DNA of 16,828 nt from Candidatus Hermodarchaeota archaeon (GCA_016840595.1 JAEOSA010000019.1:1-16828); one strand, 5' to 3'; counted from the first letter of the stretch, positions 7,756 to 15,309 are shown. Program-made: numbers and translations. Notes: a model not told the origin generated them from the letters alone.

Positions 7756-8961
7756 ATGGCAAAACCACCTACAACTCTGACCATCCCCATTGGCCCCCAA
7801 CACCCTGCGCTCAAAGAGCCGGAAAACTTCAGCATTACTCTTGATGGTGAAATCGTCGTCGACGTCGAAGCCCGGATTGGTTACGTTCACCGCGGTATCG
7901 AGAAGGCCTTTGAGAGTCGAAGTTATAGCCAAAACGTATACCTGGCTGAACGCATATGCGGCATCTGCTCCCAATCCCACACCACATGCTATGTACAAGC
8001 TGTGGAAGAGATTCTGGATTTGGATGTGCCACCCCGTGGCTTATACATCCGAGGTATCATGAATGAACTAAACCGGATTCACAGTCACATCCTCTGGCTA
8101 GGTGTGGCAGGTCACGAAATTGGTTGGGATACGCTATTCCATTATTCATGGCGGGACCGCGAACTTTGCATGGATATTATCGAAGAAATTTGTGGGAATC
8201 GAGTCAACTACGCCAACAATGTCATTGGAGGCGTACGCCAAGATGTGGAAAAAAGCCAAGTTCCAAGTATGGTACAACGCTTAGAGAAAATCCGCGAACG
8301 CATGGAACACTACCTGGCCCTGATTCTAAAAGACCAAGCCATTCTCGCCCGAGCACTCGGTGTCGGTATCCTCGAAACGGAAATTGGAAGAGCCTTATGT
8401 ACCACTGGTCCCACCGCCCGAGCCTCCGACATCAAATGGGACGTCCGAGAAACGCAGCCTCGCACACCCTATAAAGAAAGTTTCAATAAGCACTGGGAGG
8501 TCCGCACCTCTGACCTCTGCGACGTAGCAGGCCGCGTTGTTGTACGCATTCTCGAAGTTGTCGACGCTTGCAACTGTTGCATCGACTGGCTCAAACACCT
8601 CCCCGCCGGCGACATCGCCATCCGAGCTCCCCGCCGCGTCCCACCCGGCAAAGCCCTAAGCACCTTCGAAGCCCCCCGCGGCGAAGTCCTCCACTATGTC
8701 GTCAGCAACGGCACCGACAAACCCGAACGTCACAAAGCCCGCGCCCCCACCCTCGGCAACATCCCAGGCGTCATCGAAATCCTCAAAGGCGGACGCATAG
8801 CCGACATACCTATTTCGTTAGCTAGCATCGATCCCTGTTTTAGTTGTACGGATCGAGTTATCCTTGTAGATGATAAGGGTAGGGAGGAAGTGCGTCCCTG
8901 GGAGTGGTTCCAAGCGAAGAGTCGTGAGGAACGTGAGCAGGCTAAGGCGTGGCGTCGTTAA
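7756..8961 (+). CDS. Group 4 membrane-bound [NiFe]-hydrogenase large subunit (EchE/MbhL/NuoD family)
   Basis: This 401-residue protein is the catalytic subunit of an Ech/Mbh-type hydrogenase, which exchanges electrons between ferredoxin-like carriers and protons or H2 while moving ions across the membrane. The N-terminal RICGIC holds Cys68 and Cys71, and the C-terminal DPCFSC holds Cys361 and Cys364. These are the four Ni-Fe ligands, absent from true complex I NuoD, so the active site looks intact. Thirty-seven residues follow the last cysteine; whether a maturation protease removes them cannot be told. An in-frame TGA lies three codons before the ATG, fixing the start. No other hydrogenase subunit adjoins it; a NuoH/EchB-type gene appears 6.8 kb downstream. 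Third-position usage changes abruptly near 8805, from C-ending to T/G-ending codons. Confidence 0.93.
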   Translation: MAKPPTTLTIPIGPQHPALKEPENFSITLDGEIVVDVEARIGYVHRGIEKAFESRSYSQNVYLAERICGICSQSHTTCYVQAVEEILDLDVPPRGLYIRGIMNELNRIHSHILWLGVAGHEIGWDTLFHYSWRDRELCMDIIEEICGNRVNYANNVIGGVRQDVEKSQVPSMVQRLEKIRERMEHYLALILKDQAILARALGVGILETEIGRALCTTGPTARASDIKWDVRETQPRTPYKESFNKHWEVRTSDLCDVAGRVVVRILEVVDACNCCIDWLKHLPAGDIAIRAPRRVPPGKALSTFEAPRGEVLHYVVSNGTDKPERHKARAPTLGNIPGVIEILKGGRIADIPISLASIDPCFSCTDRVILVDDKGREEVRPWEWFQAKSREEREQAKAWRR

Positions 8962-8987
8962 TCACCTTAAAATTTGGCACCTTAATA

Positions 8988-9955
8988 CTACGGTTCTTTA
9001 GTCAGTTTTAGATGGGACTGTAGCCATTTCTTTACTGACTCGAATTTGGGATTAGAAGCGGGGGGTGCGAGTTGCGCCCATTGGAAGGTGTCGAGTTCTC
9101 GTTTGGTGTAGGCTTCCCAGATGGCGGAGACGCGTCCTGATGTGTGGAGTTTGAGTTCTTTGAATATGGATGTCATTTGGATTCCTAGGCTTTGAGCGAT
9201 CTGTATTTCATCCTGGAGGAGTTGGCATGGGTTGTCTTTGATTATTGATTGTAGTTGTTTTGCGATTCTTTGATCATTAGGTTTTTTTGCATTTTTTGAA
9301 ATTTTTCTGAGCTGTCCTTTTGTTAGTGTTGTGACTTGGCGTGGTTTGTCATCCCGTATTGTGTGTGTGCGCTGGGTTCCGTATTGTTGGATGAGGTTCT
9401 TGTGTTGGGGGGTAAGTTTTGGTTGGAAGTCGTACATTTGGTTTTTATCTCCAGCATCAAGAATTTGGGCTCGTTTGATGCCGAATTTTTGTATTCCTGC
9501 TCGGTTGACGAAGAATCCATCTTCAGGAATGACTTCAGTAAGATATGCCTGCTTGGTTTCTTTTGTTCCAGAGCGAATAGCTAGTGGGAGACGATATTCA
9601 GGATGAAGGTGTTTGTCCCCTACTGGCACACCCCAATATTCTAGAAGGCGTCCGACAGGAGCAGTTATTGTTAGGCGATTACGATGCCCTTCTCGTATGT
9701 CGAGTTGATATGTGCAATCTCCAAGTTGTTTGAATAGTTTTTGAACGTATGTCATGCGAGTTGGGTCATTCTCATGGTAGGTTAGAATATGACGCTGTGT
9801 GATGTGACAATCGCTAAGTCCGATCGCAAGAAGGCGTGCGCGTAAGACGTTGAGTTCTTTGCCTTCTGGAAATCGTGGGTTTTGGATGCCGCCACCCTTT
9901 TTAAAATTCGCGATGCGTCCGATTTGGGTGATGTGGGGTTTAATGGTGGAGAAGG
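8988..9955 (-). pseudogene. C-terminal part of a frameshifted HTH/LAGLIDADG-like protein
   Basis: From about 9955 downward this frame carries 66 coding-like residues before the ATG at 9755, then 255 more. It joins the N-terminal part (9782-11008) by a one-base shift. Two LAGLIDADG-like motifs are visible: LLAIGLSDC (9807-9833) and LTEVIPEDG (about 9516-9542). Each keeps its acidic residue. They are separated by GVPVGDKHLHPEYRLP, which resembles the 'LGIPxGxK' segment of archaeal LAGLIDADG homing endonucleases. The C-terminus, IQIAQSLGIQMTSIF followed by GRVSAIWEAY, looks like a small DNA-binding or HTH-like region. The intact protein would be a LAGLIDADG endonuclease or a WhiA-like regulator reusing the fold. 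The stop lies 26 bases from the convergent hydrogenase gene. Confidence 0.7.
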
Positions 9956-11008
9956 GTTGGTTGTGTCTATGACGAGGTGGAAGGTGTCACCGTAAAGATA
10001 TCGACTATGTTTGGGAGACCAGAGTTCGTAGGGTGCAGCGCGGGGTTTGTATATGCGTTCGCGTGTATGTTTAGTAAGTTGGTCAAGGAGTTGTCCGAGT
10101 TGTTGTCTGTTGACGTTGAGGTGACGTTGGGCAGAAGTAATTAGATTCTCTTTGGTTTCAGGTTTGAGGTAGAGGAGTTCGCCTTTGTAGGCGTTGGGCC
10201 AATAGTCGGGGTTGGTGGTTTTACGCCAGAGGTAGAGAGTGTCCTGGTCGATGGCGATGCGGATTTCTTCTTGGATTTGGGTGAGGTTGAGGCGTTGGTT
10301 GAGGATAAATTCTAGGTCTGAACGATGTTCGGTGATGGTGTTGGCGATGGTGCGGAGATCTTGGGGTCCGATGCGGTGGTAGGGTTTGAGTTCGGCGATG
10401 GTGAGACGTTGGGTTGAGCCGTGGCAGCAGAGAGTTTCGATGGTCGTGGCAAGGCGTTCTGGTGTTTGTTGTTCAGGGTGGTCAAGAAGGGGTTTGAGTG
10501 TGATGTAGACGAAGGAGGGGTCGAGGATGTGATCTTTAGCTTCGTGGGGGAGTTGGGTTTCCCAGTGTTGACGGGCGGCTTCATGAATACCGAGTGTGCG
10601 TTCGAGGTGCGGGGTTTTTTCGCTGAGTTCCCAGTCGCGGATGCGTCCCCAGGGGATACCTGTGATATGTTCGAGGTCTTTGTAGGTGTAGTCGGTTAGA
10701 GTGTCGTGTTCTCGGGCTGCGTTGAGTGTGCGGTGCCAGAGAGTATAAACGTAGGCTTGGTTGAAGGTGTCGCGTTCTTCGAGGTAGGGGTGGCGGTGGA
10801 GGTCGTGTTCGAGGGATTCCCAGGCGGGTTTGCCGTAGGTGTCGAGAAGTTCTGCGGCTTTGGGGGTTTGGGCGAGGGCATGGCGGAGGGTGTCCCAGTC
10901 TTTGATTGGTTTTGTTTTGTTGATTTCGGGTTCGTTGGGTTCGGATTCGTTGGTGTCGGGGATAGGTGGGATTTGGGTAGTGTCTTGGTTGAGGTCGTCG
11001 GTGGGCAT
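9782..11008 (-). pseudogene. N-terminal part of the same frameshifted HTH/LAGLIDADG-like protein
   Basis: This 408-codon open frame stays coding-like to about residue 351 (HLVIDTTN), then reads out of frame to a stop at 9782. The next frame continues the protein, so a lost base near 9954-9956 (a GGG run on the plus strand) has probably split one gene of about 670 codons. Residues 1-36 are rich in Pro, Asn, Glu and Asp and probably disordered. Residues 106-127 (YTYKDLEHITGIPWGRIRDW) look like a helix-turn-helix. A second possible one lies at 242-262 (TQIQEEIRIAIDQDTLYLWR). No ribosome-binding site precedes the ATG, and the frame stays open upstream to about 11142 without ATG, GTG or TTG, so the true start is uncertain. 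I do not recognise a named family for this half. Codons are strongly C-ending, giving the plus strand a G/T-rich look. Confidence 0.65.
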
Positions 11009-11148
11009 GGCTGGATCTATAGGTGTGTTCTCATTGGGGGCTTTATGCTCCTCAATTGTGGGGAGTTGTTCGTTTGGTGGGGATTCTGGTTGGCAGTGGC
11101 TGATTTTGGATGCTTTGAGAATTAACCGAGTTTCGGCTTGTGTACTAG

Positions 11149-11565
11149 CTAGAGCGTTTCATAGGCGTGACGAGTAAGGAACACCGAGAATAGGGTATAA
11201 CAGCCAAGAAGGACTTCAGCGATTCCAAGGGTAGGATAAGGAATCGCCGTAAGAGGCGCCTGATAGACCCAAGAGATTCGAGGGAGTTGGAGGCCAATGA
11301 TGATGCGAAAGAGGCCCAACATGACCCATGCTCCAAGGTACTCGGAGCCGGCTCTCTTTATTGTTAGAAGAGCACAGACGATTGCAACGCATTCTAAAGG
11401 GATGACAACGAGGGGCACCGCAAGCTCCAAGCGAATATCCCCCGTTTGGCTTATAACCCATAGAAGGAGCGTGAAGATGATAAGGGTGACAGCAGCACCT
11501 ACTTGACTCCAAAGATAAGCCTTCAGACCGGATGACCGGGTGTTTATAGAGCCTTCACCTTCCAA
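11149..11565 (-). CDS. Small integral membrane protein of unknown function
   Basis: I do not recognise this 138-residue protein. It has four hydrophobic segments: about 23-40 (VGAAVTLIIFTLLLWVI), 47-67 (LAVPLVVIPLECVAIVC), 78-94 (AWVMLGLFRIIIGL) and 112-130 (TLGIAEVLLGCYTLFSVFL), connected by short loops. This predicts a four-helix membrane protein. The start is TTG, with AGAGG about 9 bases upstream. The start overlaps the end of the preceding surface-protein gene by 11 bases, so the two are probably translated together and may interact in the membrane. The stop lies 140 bases before the start of the HTH/LAGLIDADG-like gene on the same strand. Confidence 0.7.
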   Translation of the reverse strand: MEGEGSINTRSSGLKAYLWSQVGAAVTLIIFTLLLWVISQTGDIRLELAVPLVVIPLECVAIVCALLTIKRAGSEYLGAWVMLGLFRIIIGLQLPRISWVYQAPLTAIPYPTLGIAEVLLGCYTLFSVFLTRHAYETL

Positions 11566-12046
11566 CGGGCAGTTCCTCTCCTTTTTGCAGCTTTTTTCGC
11601 CGTTTCAGGATAACGGCAACAGCACCGATTAGTGCCATGAGAATCGCAGGCCATGGAAATCCAGGAATTGGTATGGGTTCTTCGCTCCAAGCTACGGTGA
11701 CTTGGCCAAATTCAGCGGTGGTCGTGGCTCGTTCGAGTACAATTCTCGTCAATGTCTCGATAGTGAGAGTGAGATTATAGTCTCCAGGACTGGTTTTTGA
11801 CACAATTGCTGTGGGTGCCCATCCATAGGTTGGATTGGTTCGGTTGAATTGGTAGGTTATGTTGGTGTTCCCTGAAATTTGGTGAATATCGGATCTGGCA
11901 CCGTAACTTCCGGACCAGTCTCCTTCACAGTACACGCAAATCATTACACTTTCCGTCGTTTCTCCAGTCACTCGGTGGGGGAATGCCAACAAGCTACTAA
12001 TAATTGCCACAACTAGAATGAGAAAACTAACCCTTCGGTTCAGCAA
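11555..12046 (-). CDS. Small secreted surface protein with a PGF-type C-terminal sorting signal
   Basis: The frame is open from a GTG at 12067. The TTG at 12046 is preferred because GAGGTGA lies 5 bases upstream and it yields a textbook signal peptide (MLNRRVSFLILVVAII, then SSLLAF). The 163-residue product has a small extracellular domain with several Asn-X-Ser/Thr sites and a Cys-Val-Tyr-Cys pair. It ends in IPGFPWPAILMALIGAVAVI and a basic KRRKK tail. That order of PGF-like motif, hydrophobic stretch and basic cluster resembles the C-terminal sorting signals processed by archaeosortases; a plain membrane anchor is the alternative. It overlaps the next membrane-protein gene by 11 bases. The domain itself is not recognised. 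A TATA-like box lies at 12109-12119. Confidence 0.75.
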   Translation of the reverse strand: MLNRRVSFLILVVAIISSLLAFPHRVTGETTESVMICVYCEGDWSGSYGARSDIHQISGNTNITYQFNRTNPTYGWAPTAIVSKTSPGDYNLTLTIETLTRIVLERATTTAEFGQVTVAWSEEPIPIPGFPWPAILMALIGAVAVILKRRKKLQKGEELPVGR

Positions 12047-12051
12047 CCCAT

Positions 12052-12058
12052 TCACCTC
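12052..12058 (-). promoter_or_regulatory. Ribosome-binding site GAGGTGA that decides the start of the 163-residue surface protein
   Basis: Read on the minus strand, GAGGTGA is complementary to the conserved 3' end of 16S rRNA. It lies 5 bases before the TTG at 12046, inside the frame that would open at the GTG at 12067, which argues for the shorter protein. Confidence 0.6.
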
Positions 12059-12108
12059 AAGGTCCACCTAGCTCTACTTCACATAGCTCCAGTAGTACTA
12101 ATCGTGGT

Positions 12109-12119
12109 CTTTTTAAAAT
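12109..12119 (-). promoter_or_regulatory. TATA-like box for the surface-protein/membrane-protein pair
   Basis: On the minus strand TTTTAAAAAG sits about 65 bases upstream of the TTG at 12046, predicting initiation near 12087. It lies between the end of the proteasome-like remnant (12139) and the surface-protein gene, giving that pair its own promoter. Confidence 0.4.
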
Positions 12120-12138
12120 CTTATGAAGGCCTTGGAGG

Positions 12139-12789
12139 TCATGAGAAGGCTTTGGCCCATATGGCTTTGACTTCGTCGGTAGTGATTTTTCTGACTCTTT
12201 TGGTTTTGGTTTCAATGACTGCAATATTGATTTCTTCGGGTTTTGTCGCGAAGGAGTACTTTGATGGTGAGGGCAAGGGCAGTGTTGAAGGTTTTATTAG
12301 GTGTGTATCCGTCTTCTAGGATGGAGTTTGTTTCGTCGCGGTGGGTGCCTTCGCTCCAGGTGAGGATTCTCGGTATGTGCCGCTGGGATCGAGTACGTAG
12401 AGGTGGGGACCTGTTTCGTCGATGCCTCCGATGAGGGCGAGGAGTCCGAGGGGTCTGATGTCTTTTTTGGTGGTGTAGGAGTGGATGAAGAGGGCGAGGC
12501 GGTTGGTGAGTTCTTCGATGGGGATAGGGTTTCCGGTTTTGGTTTTCACTGTTTTGATTTGGTAGTTAAATTGCGGGTAGCCCAAGCCTATGAAGATCCA
12601 CCCTATTGGGACGATAATTAAGAAGCGATTGGAATATCCGAAGAATTCGATGCCTGTGCTCCATCCCATCACCATATGCAAAAAATATTGCATAGGCAAG
12701 ACAAACAGCATCATAGCCCCAACGAAAATCAGGTGGTCAGCCCGCATCACGGGGGTGGGTGGATTTGCTAAATTATTTTTGATATTCAC
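12139..12789 (-). pseudogene. Proteasome alpha-subunit C-terminal remnant, frameshifted and fused behind a two-helix membrane segment
   Basis: The first frame (12789 to 12316, 157 codons) starts with GTG and has GGGAG 6 bases upstream. Residues 18-40 and 55-70 are membrane segments. Then NPIPIEELTNRL, RPLGLLALIGGIDETG and HLYVLDPSGTYRE (about 87-142) closely follow the archaeal proteasome alpha-subunit C-terminal half. The frame then goes wrong. A second frame gives SILEDGY and LALTIKVLLRDK, and a third, after a shift near the AAAA run at 12241-12244, gives EEINIAVIETKTKRVRKIT ending with a TGA at 12139-12141. Together these restore a proteasome-like C-terminus across two one-base shifts (about 12358-12372 and 12238-12245). 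The first half of an alpha subunit, with its gating N-terminus, is absent, so this cannot be a working 20S subunit. Real decay, sequencing error or a reused fusion are all possible. Confidence 0.72.
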
Positions 12790-12825
12790 CTCAAACTCCC
12801 TCGATTAAAGCTAATCGTTGGTGTT

Positions 12826-12834
12826 CTAAATATC
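12826..12834 (-). promoter_or_regulatory. TATA-like box for the membrane/proteasome-like fusion
   Basis: On the minus strand GATATTTAG lies about 37-45 bases before the GTG at 12789, predicting initiation near 12805 and a short leader with the GGGAG site. A promoter and ribosome site in front of a broken frame suggest that at least the N-terminal membrane part is expressed. Confidence 0.35.
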
Positions 12835-12947
12835 TTGTGAAATTGGCGAAAATTGTGCCAGCAGGAGAAAAGCGGATGTGCCAGTTGAGTCAAAGAACAA
12901 GCACATCAGTATACGAAAATCAAGAGAGCCTTAAAGCCCCAAGAAGG

Positions 12948-12955
12948 TTAAATAT
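12948..12955 (+). promoter_or_regulatory. TATA-like box for the 139-residue membrane protein
   Basis: TTAAATAT, preceded by the purine-rich AAGAAGG (a possible BRE), predicts initiation near 12975-12980, directly before GGAGGG (12980-12985). It is divergent from the box at 12826-12834. Nothing else is recognised between 12835 and 12947. Confidence 0.45.
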
Positions 12956-12996
12956 CAAATAGTCCTTTCATCCACTGAAGGAGGGTGTAAGGAGTC

Positions 12997-13416
12997 TTGG
13001 ATGGTGCAAAGGACTGGGTGTTCATTGCTGTTGTTCTTGTGATTCTAGGGTATATTCTGCCCATGCTCTATATCACACTGTTACCAACTGTGAGCATTCA
13101 TTGGATAGATTCACTGCTCTTCACTCTTTTAGGAACTCCTAGCATCGGATCTGTCAGCTTTGTTTGGTGGCTGCTACCTTTACCTCTCATTTTTGCCATT
13201 ATTAGCTGGGCTGGCTTCTCCTATCGGCCCCGCCTTGCGTTTCTCAGAATCGGTTTTTATCCAACAAGTCTTCTCGTCATTCTCCTTCTCATATTCTTAG
13301 TCTATATAGCAACATTTCGAATAATCATACTTCCCATTAACGGAATCGCCTTCACCTGTGCAGCCCTGGCAGCACATCAAGCCAGAAAAAGACTCTCCAA
13401 AAATAATTTGGATTGA
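12997..13416 (+). CDS. Small hydrophobic membrane protein of unknown function
   Basis: This 139-residue protein starts with TTG; GGAGGG lies 11 bases upstream and a second AAGGAG abuts the start. It has a strong first membrane helix (about 8-30, WVFIAVVLVILGYILPMLYI), a second at about 55-76 (FVWWLLPLPLIFAIISWAGF) and a third at about 90-125, which may be two short helices. A short basic C-terminal tail (RKRLSKNN) ends the protein. No signature motif is present and I do not recognise a family. It is followed by msrB 69 bases downstream on the same strand, but an AT-rich palindrome between them suggests msrB may have its own control. Confidence 0.65.
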   Translation: MDGAKDWVFIAVVLVILGYILPMLYITLLPTVSIHWIDSLLFTLLGTPSIGSVSFVWWLLPLPLIFAIISWAGFSYRPRLAFLRIGFYPTSLLVILLLIFLVYIATFRIIILPINGIAFTCAALAAHQARKRLSKNNLD

Positions 13417-13459
13417 GGGTACCGTTACCAAATCACGGATTGCTTATTATTAGTGCTAG

Positions 13460-13471
13460 TTTTTGCAAAAA
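13460..13471. promoter_or_regulatory. Perfect AT-rich palindrome upstream of msrB
   Basis: TTTTTGCAAAAA is a perfect 12-bp palindrome, extended by TGC on the left (13453-13455) and GCA on the right. It ends 14 bases before the GTG at 13486. It may be an operator for msrB or a terminator-like T-run for the gene before it. Confidence 0.3.
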
Positions 13472-13485
13472 GCAATTATTGATTT

Positions 13486-13911
13486 GTGGCAGTAAATGAA
13501 TTGGTTGAAATGAAGAATGCTAGAGAAGTAACCGACGAAGAATGGAAGAAGAAACTTTCAAAAGAAGAGTATCGTGTGTTACGCAAGAAGGGAACCGAAC
13601 GCCCTTTCACGGGAAAATATTGGAAGCATAAAGAGAAGGGCACGTACAAGTGTGCTGGGTGTGGTGTCGAACTCTTTTCATCTGATACCAAATTCGATTC
13701 TGGGTGTGGTTGGCCGAGTTTTTATGCGGCTCTGGATAAAGACAAAATTGAGGAGAAGCTGGATCTTTCGCATGGTATGCGTCGAATAGAAGTTGTGTGC
13801 AAGAATTGTGGGGGGCATCTTGGGCATGTGTTTGATGATGGACCTCGAGATCAGACGGGGTTACGCTACTGTATTAATTCCGTCTCACTCAATTTTGTAA
13901 AAAGGCCGTAA
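13486..13911 (+). CDS. msrB: Peptide-methionine (R)-S-oxide reductase
   Basis: This cytosolic repair enzyme reduces the R form of methionine sulfoxide in proteins. All MsrB hallmarks are present in 141 residues: the zinc cysteines CAGC (Cys56, Cys59) and CKNC (Cys105, Cys108), the GCGWPSFY motif (73-80), GHVFDDGP (113-120), and the catalytic Cys129 in RYCINSVSL. Cys74 in the WPSF motif could be the resolving cysteine, as in several MsrBs. Electrons presumably come from thioredoxin. The GTG at 13486 is the longest start; the ATG at 13510 gives 133 residues and would still keep the full domain. Neither has a strong ribosome-binding site. It stands alone, with no msrA beside it, and is followed 48 bases later by a WG-repeat gene on the same strand. 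Confidence 0.95.
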   Translation: MAVNELVEMKNAREVTDEEWKKKLSKEEYRVLRKKGTERPFTGKYWKHKEKGTYKCAGCGVELFSSDTKFDSGCGWPSFYAALDKDKIEEKLDLSHGMRRIEVVCKNCGGHLGHVFDDGPRDQTGLRYCINSVSLNFVKRP

Positions 13912-13959
13912 TGTATTGTATTCATAATACTAATTTGAAATTCCGCCAATGTACTCTGT

Positions 13960-15309
13960 ATGTCTAAAAACTACAAGTATGGTTTTATCAATAAACAGGG
14001 TCAAATTGCAATTCAAGCTCGATTTGATGATGCCAAGGAGTTTCATAATGGACTGGCGGCTGTGAAGCTTGGTGAGAAGTGGGGGTATATTGATAAAACC
14101 GGACAGTTTGATACTGAAAGAGTATTTGATTGGGTACCTGAGAAACTAGATGAAGATCTTAATCGCGTGCAGATAGGAAAGAAATGGGGATTTGTTAACA
14201 AATCAGGGAAGGTAGTTATCCAACCCCAATTTGATAAAGCGTTTCCATTCAGTGAAGGATTAGCAGCTGTATATTTTGATGAAGGATGGGGGTATATCAA
14301 CACTGCAGGTAAGTTCCATATTTGGGGCTTTGATGCGCCAAAATTCCCTGCTGGAACTGGGATGGAATTCAGGAAGTTTCGAGTGGAGGGGTTAGGTAGG
14401 TTTTCTGAAGGATGGGCGACCATTGAAGCATGGATGCAAGTAGTTCGAGAGAACAAAGTCTTGTATTCAGGTCAATTTATGGGGTACATCGACAAGAGAG
14501 GTGATTACGTTTTCCCTCCATTGTACAAAGGAGCTTTGCCCATTCACAAGGGTTTGATTGTAGTAAAAACAGCTAGAGAAGATCAAAAGGAAAGATTTTG
14601 CGTTTTTGATAGAAAGGTTCTATCCAAGAGTTCAAGTCAAATGCCATATCGAATTCCACCAATTTTTGAAAAGGTCGATAGGCCTGTGGAAGGCTTTCAC
14701 CGAGTAACCGTTACCAAAAAAGAATTAACTATTGACTTTGACCTTGAAAACAGGGTGAGAGTTAATCTTGAAAACAATGCGTTCCATAAAAGTATTAGCT
14801 CATCGGATATTTGCTTTGCAATATATCTATCCGCAATAGGTAGATTTCGGAATCCAACGAAATTCCCTTATGTTAGTGTTCCTTATGACCATAAACCACT
14901 TTACAACTTTATTGATGATTCAGGGAATCTAGTCTCACATTTATGGTTCGAGAGTGCATTTGAGTTCTCAGAAGGATTAGCTGTTGTGAAAGCTAATGGT
15001 AAATGGGGAGCTATAGATAAAACGGGAGATTTTGTAATTAAACCACAACATGAATTTCTATCTAGTTTTCATCAGAATCGAGCCGCTTTCTTAAAAGATG
15101 GCAAACAGGGTCTTATTGATAAATCTGGCGTGGTTGTTGTCCCTCCAACATATCTGAACGTCGACAGTTTCAGTGATGGACTTGCAACTGTAGCTTTGGG
15201 GAATGGCTTGTATGGTTACATTGATGTATTTGGAAAAATGGTGATACAACCTGAAGTTCGTCACAAATTCTATCCTTTTCAAGATGGTATGGCAAAATTC
15301 ATTGAGTAA
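13960..15309 (+). CDS. WG-repeat (KWG Leptospira repeat) protein
   Basis: This 449-residue protein is built of repeats following the pattern KWGYIDKxGxxxIxPxFDxAxxFSEGLAxV. Clear units begin near residues 6, 39, 74, 108, 173, 315, 347, 382 and 417. The central part (about 205-305) has no recognisable unit and may be a diverged or inserted segment. WG repeats are thought to form a beta-rich scaffold for binding other molecules, but no enzymatic role can be read here. There is no signal peptide or membrane segment, so it is probably cytoplasmic. WG proteins are common in bacteria and patchy in archaea. Its A/T-ending codons differ from the C-ending codons of genes at 7100-8800 and 9000-12500, so transfer is possible. 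The ATG at 13960 has no obvious ribosome-binding site. Confidence 0.9.
   Translation: MSKNYKYGFINKQGQIAIQARFDDAKEFHNGLAAVKLGEKWGYIDKTGQFDTERVFDWVPEKLDEDLNRVQIGKKWGFVNKSGKVVIQPQFDKAFPFSEGLAAVYFDEGWGYINTAGKFHIWGFDAPKFPAGTGMEFRKFRVEGLGRFSEGWATIEAWMQVVRENKVLYSGQFMGYIDKRGDYVFPPLYKGALPIHKGLIVVKTAREDQKERFCVFDRKVLSKSSSQMPYRIPPIFEKVDRPVEGFHRVTVTKKELTIDFDLENRVRVNLENNAFHKSISSSDICFAIYLSAIGRFRNPTKFPYVSVPYDHKPLYNFIDDSGNLVSHLWFESAFEFSEGLAVVKANGKWGAIDKTGDFVIKPQHEFLSSFHQNRAAFLKDGKQGLIDKSGVVVVPPTYLNVDSFSDGLATVALGNGLYGYIDVFGKMVIQPEVRHKFYPFQDGMAKFIE

Noticed and set aside
7756..8961. Assignment as complex I NuoD rather than hydrogenase
   Set aside because: Both CxxC pairs that bind Ni and Fe are intact; NuoD lacks them.
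9742..11008. Intron or intein carrying a homing endonuclease inside a host gene
   Set aside because: No host exons or splice-type residues are visible; the LAGLIDADG-like motifs continue from an HTH-type N-terminal part of their own gene.
10706..11125. Plus-strand open frame of 139 codons, very rich in Gly, Val and Phe
   Set aside because: It lies opposite the C-rich HTH/LAGLIDADG-like gene; its composition is what an antisense shadow of such codons gives, and it matches no family.
12790..12996. Search for a tRNA or small RNA gene in the gap between divergent genes
   Set aside because: No cloverleaf arms or T-loop sequence; only the two opposed TATA-like boxes are supported.
14043..14456. 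Minus-strand open frame of 137 codons
   Set aside because: It lies wholly antisense to the WG-repeat gene, whose repeats prove the plus-strand frame is real.
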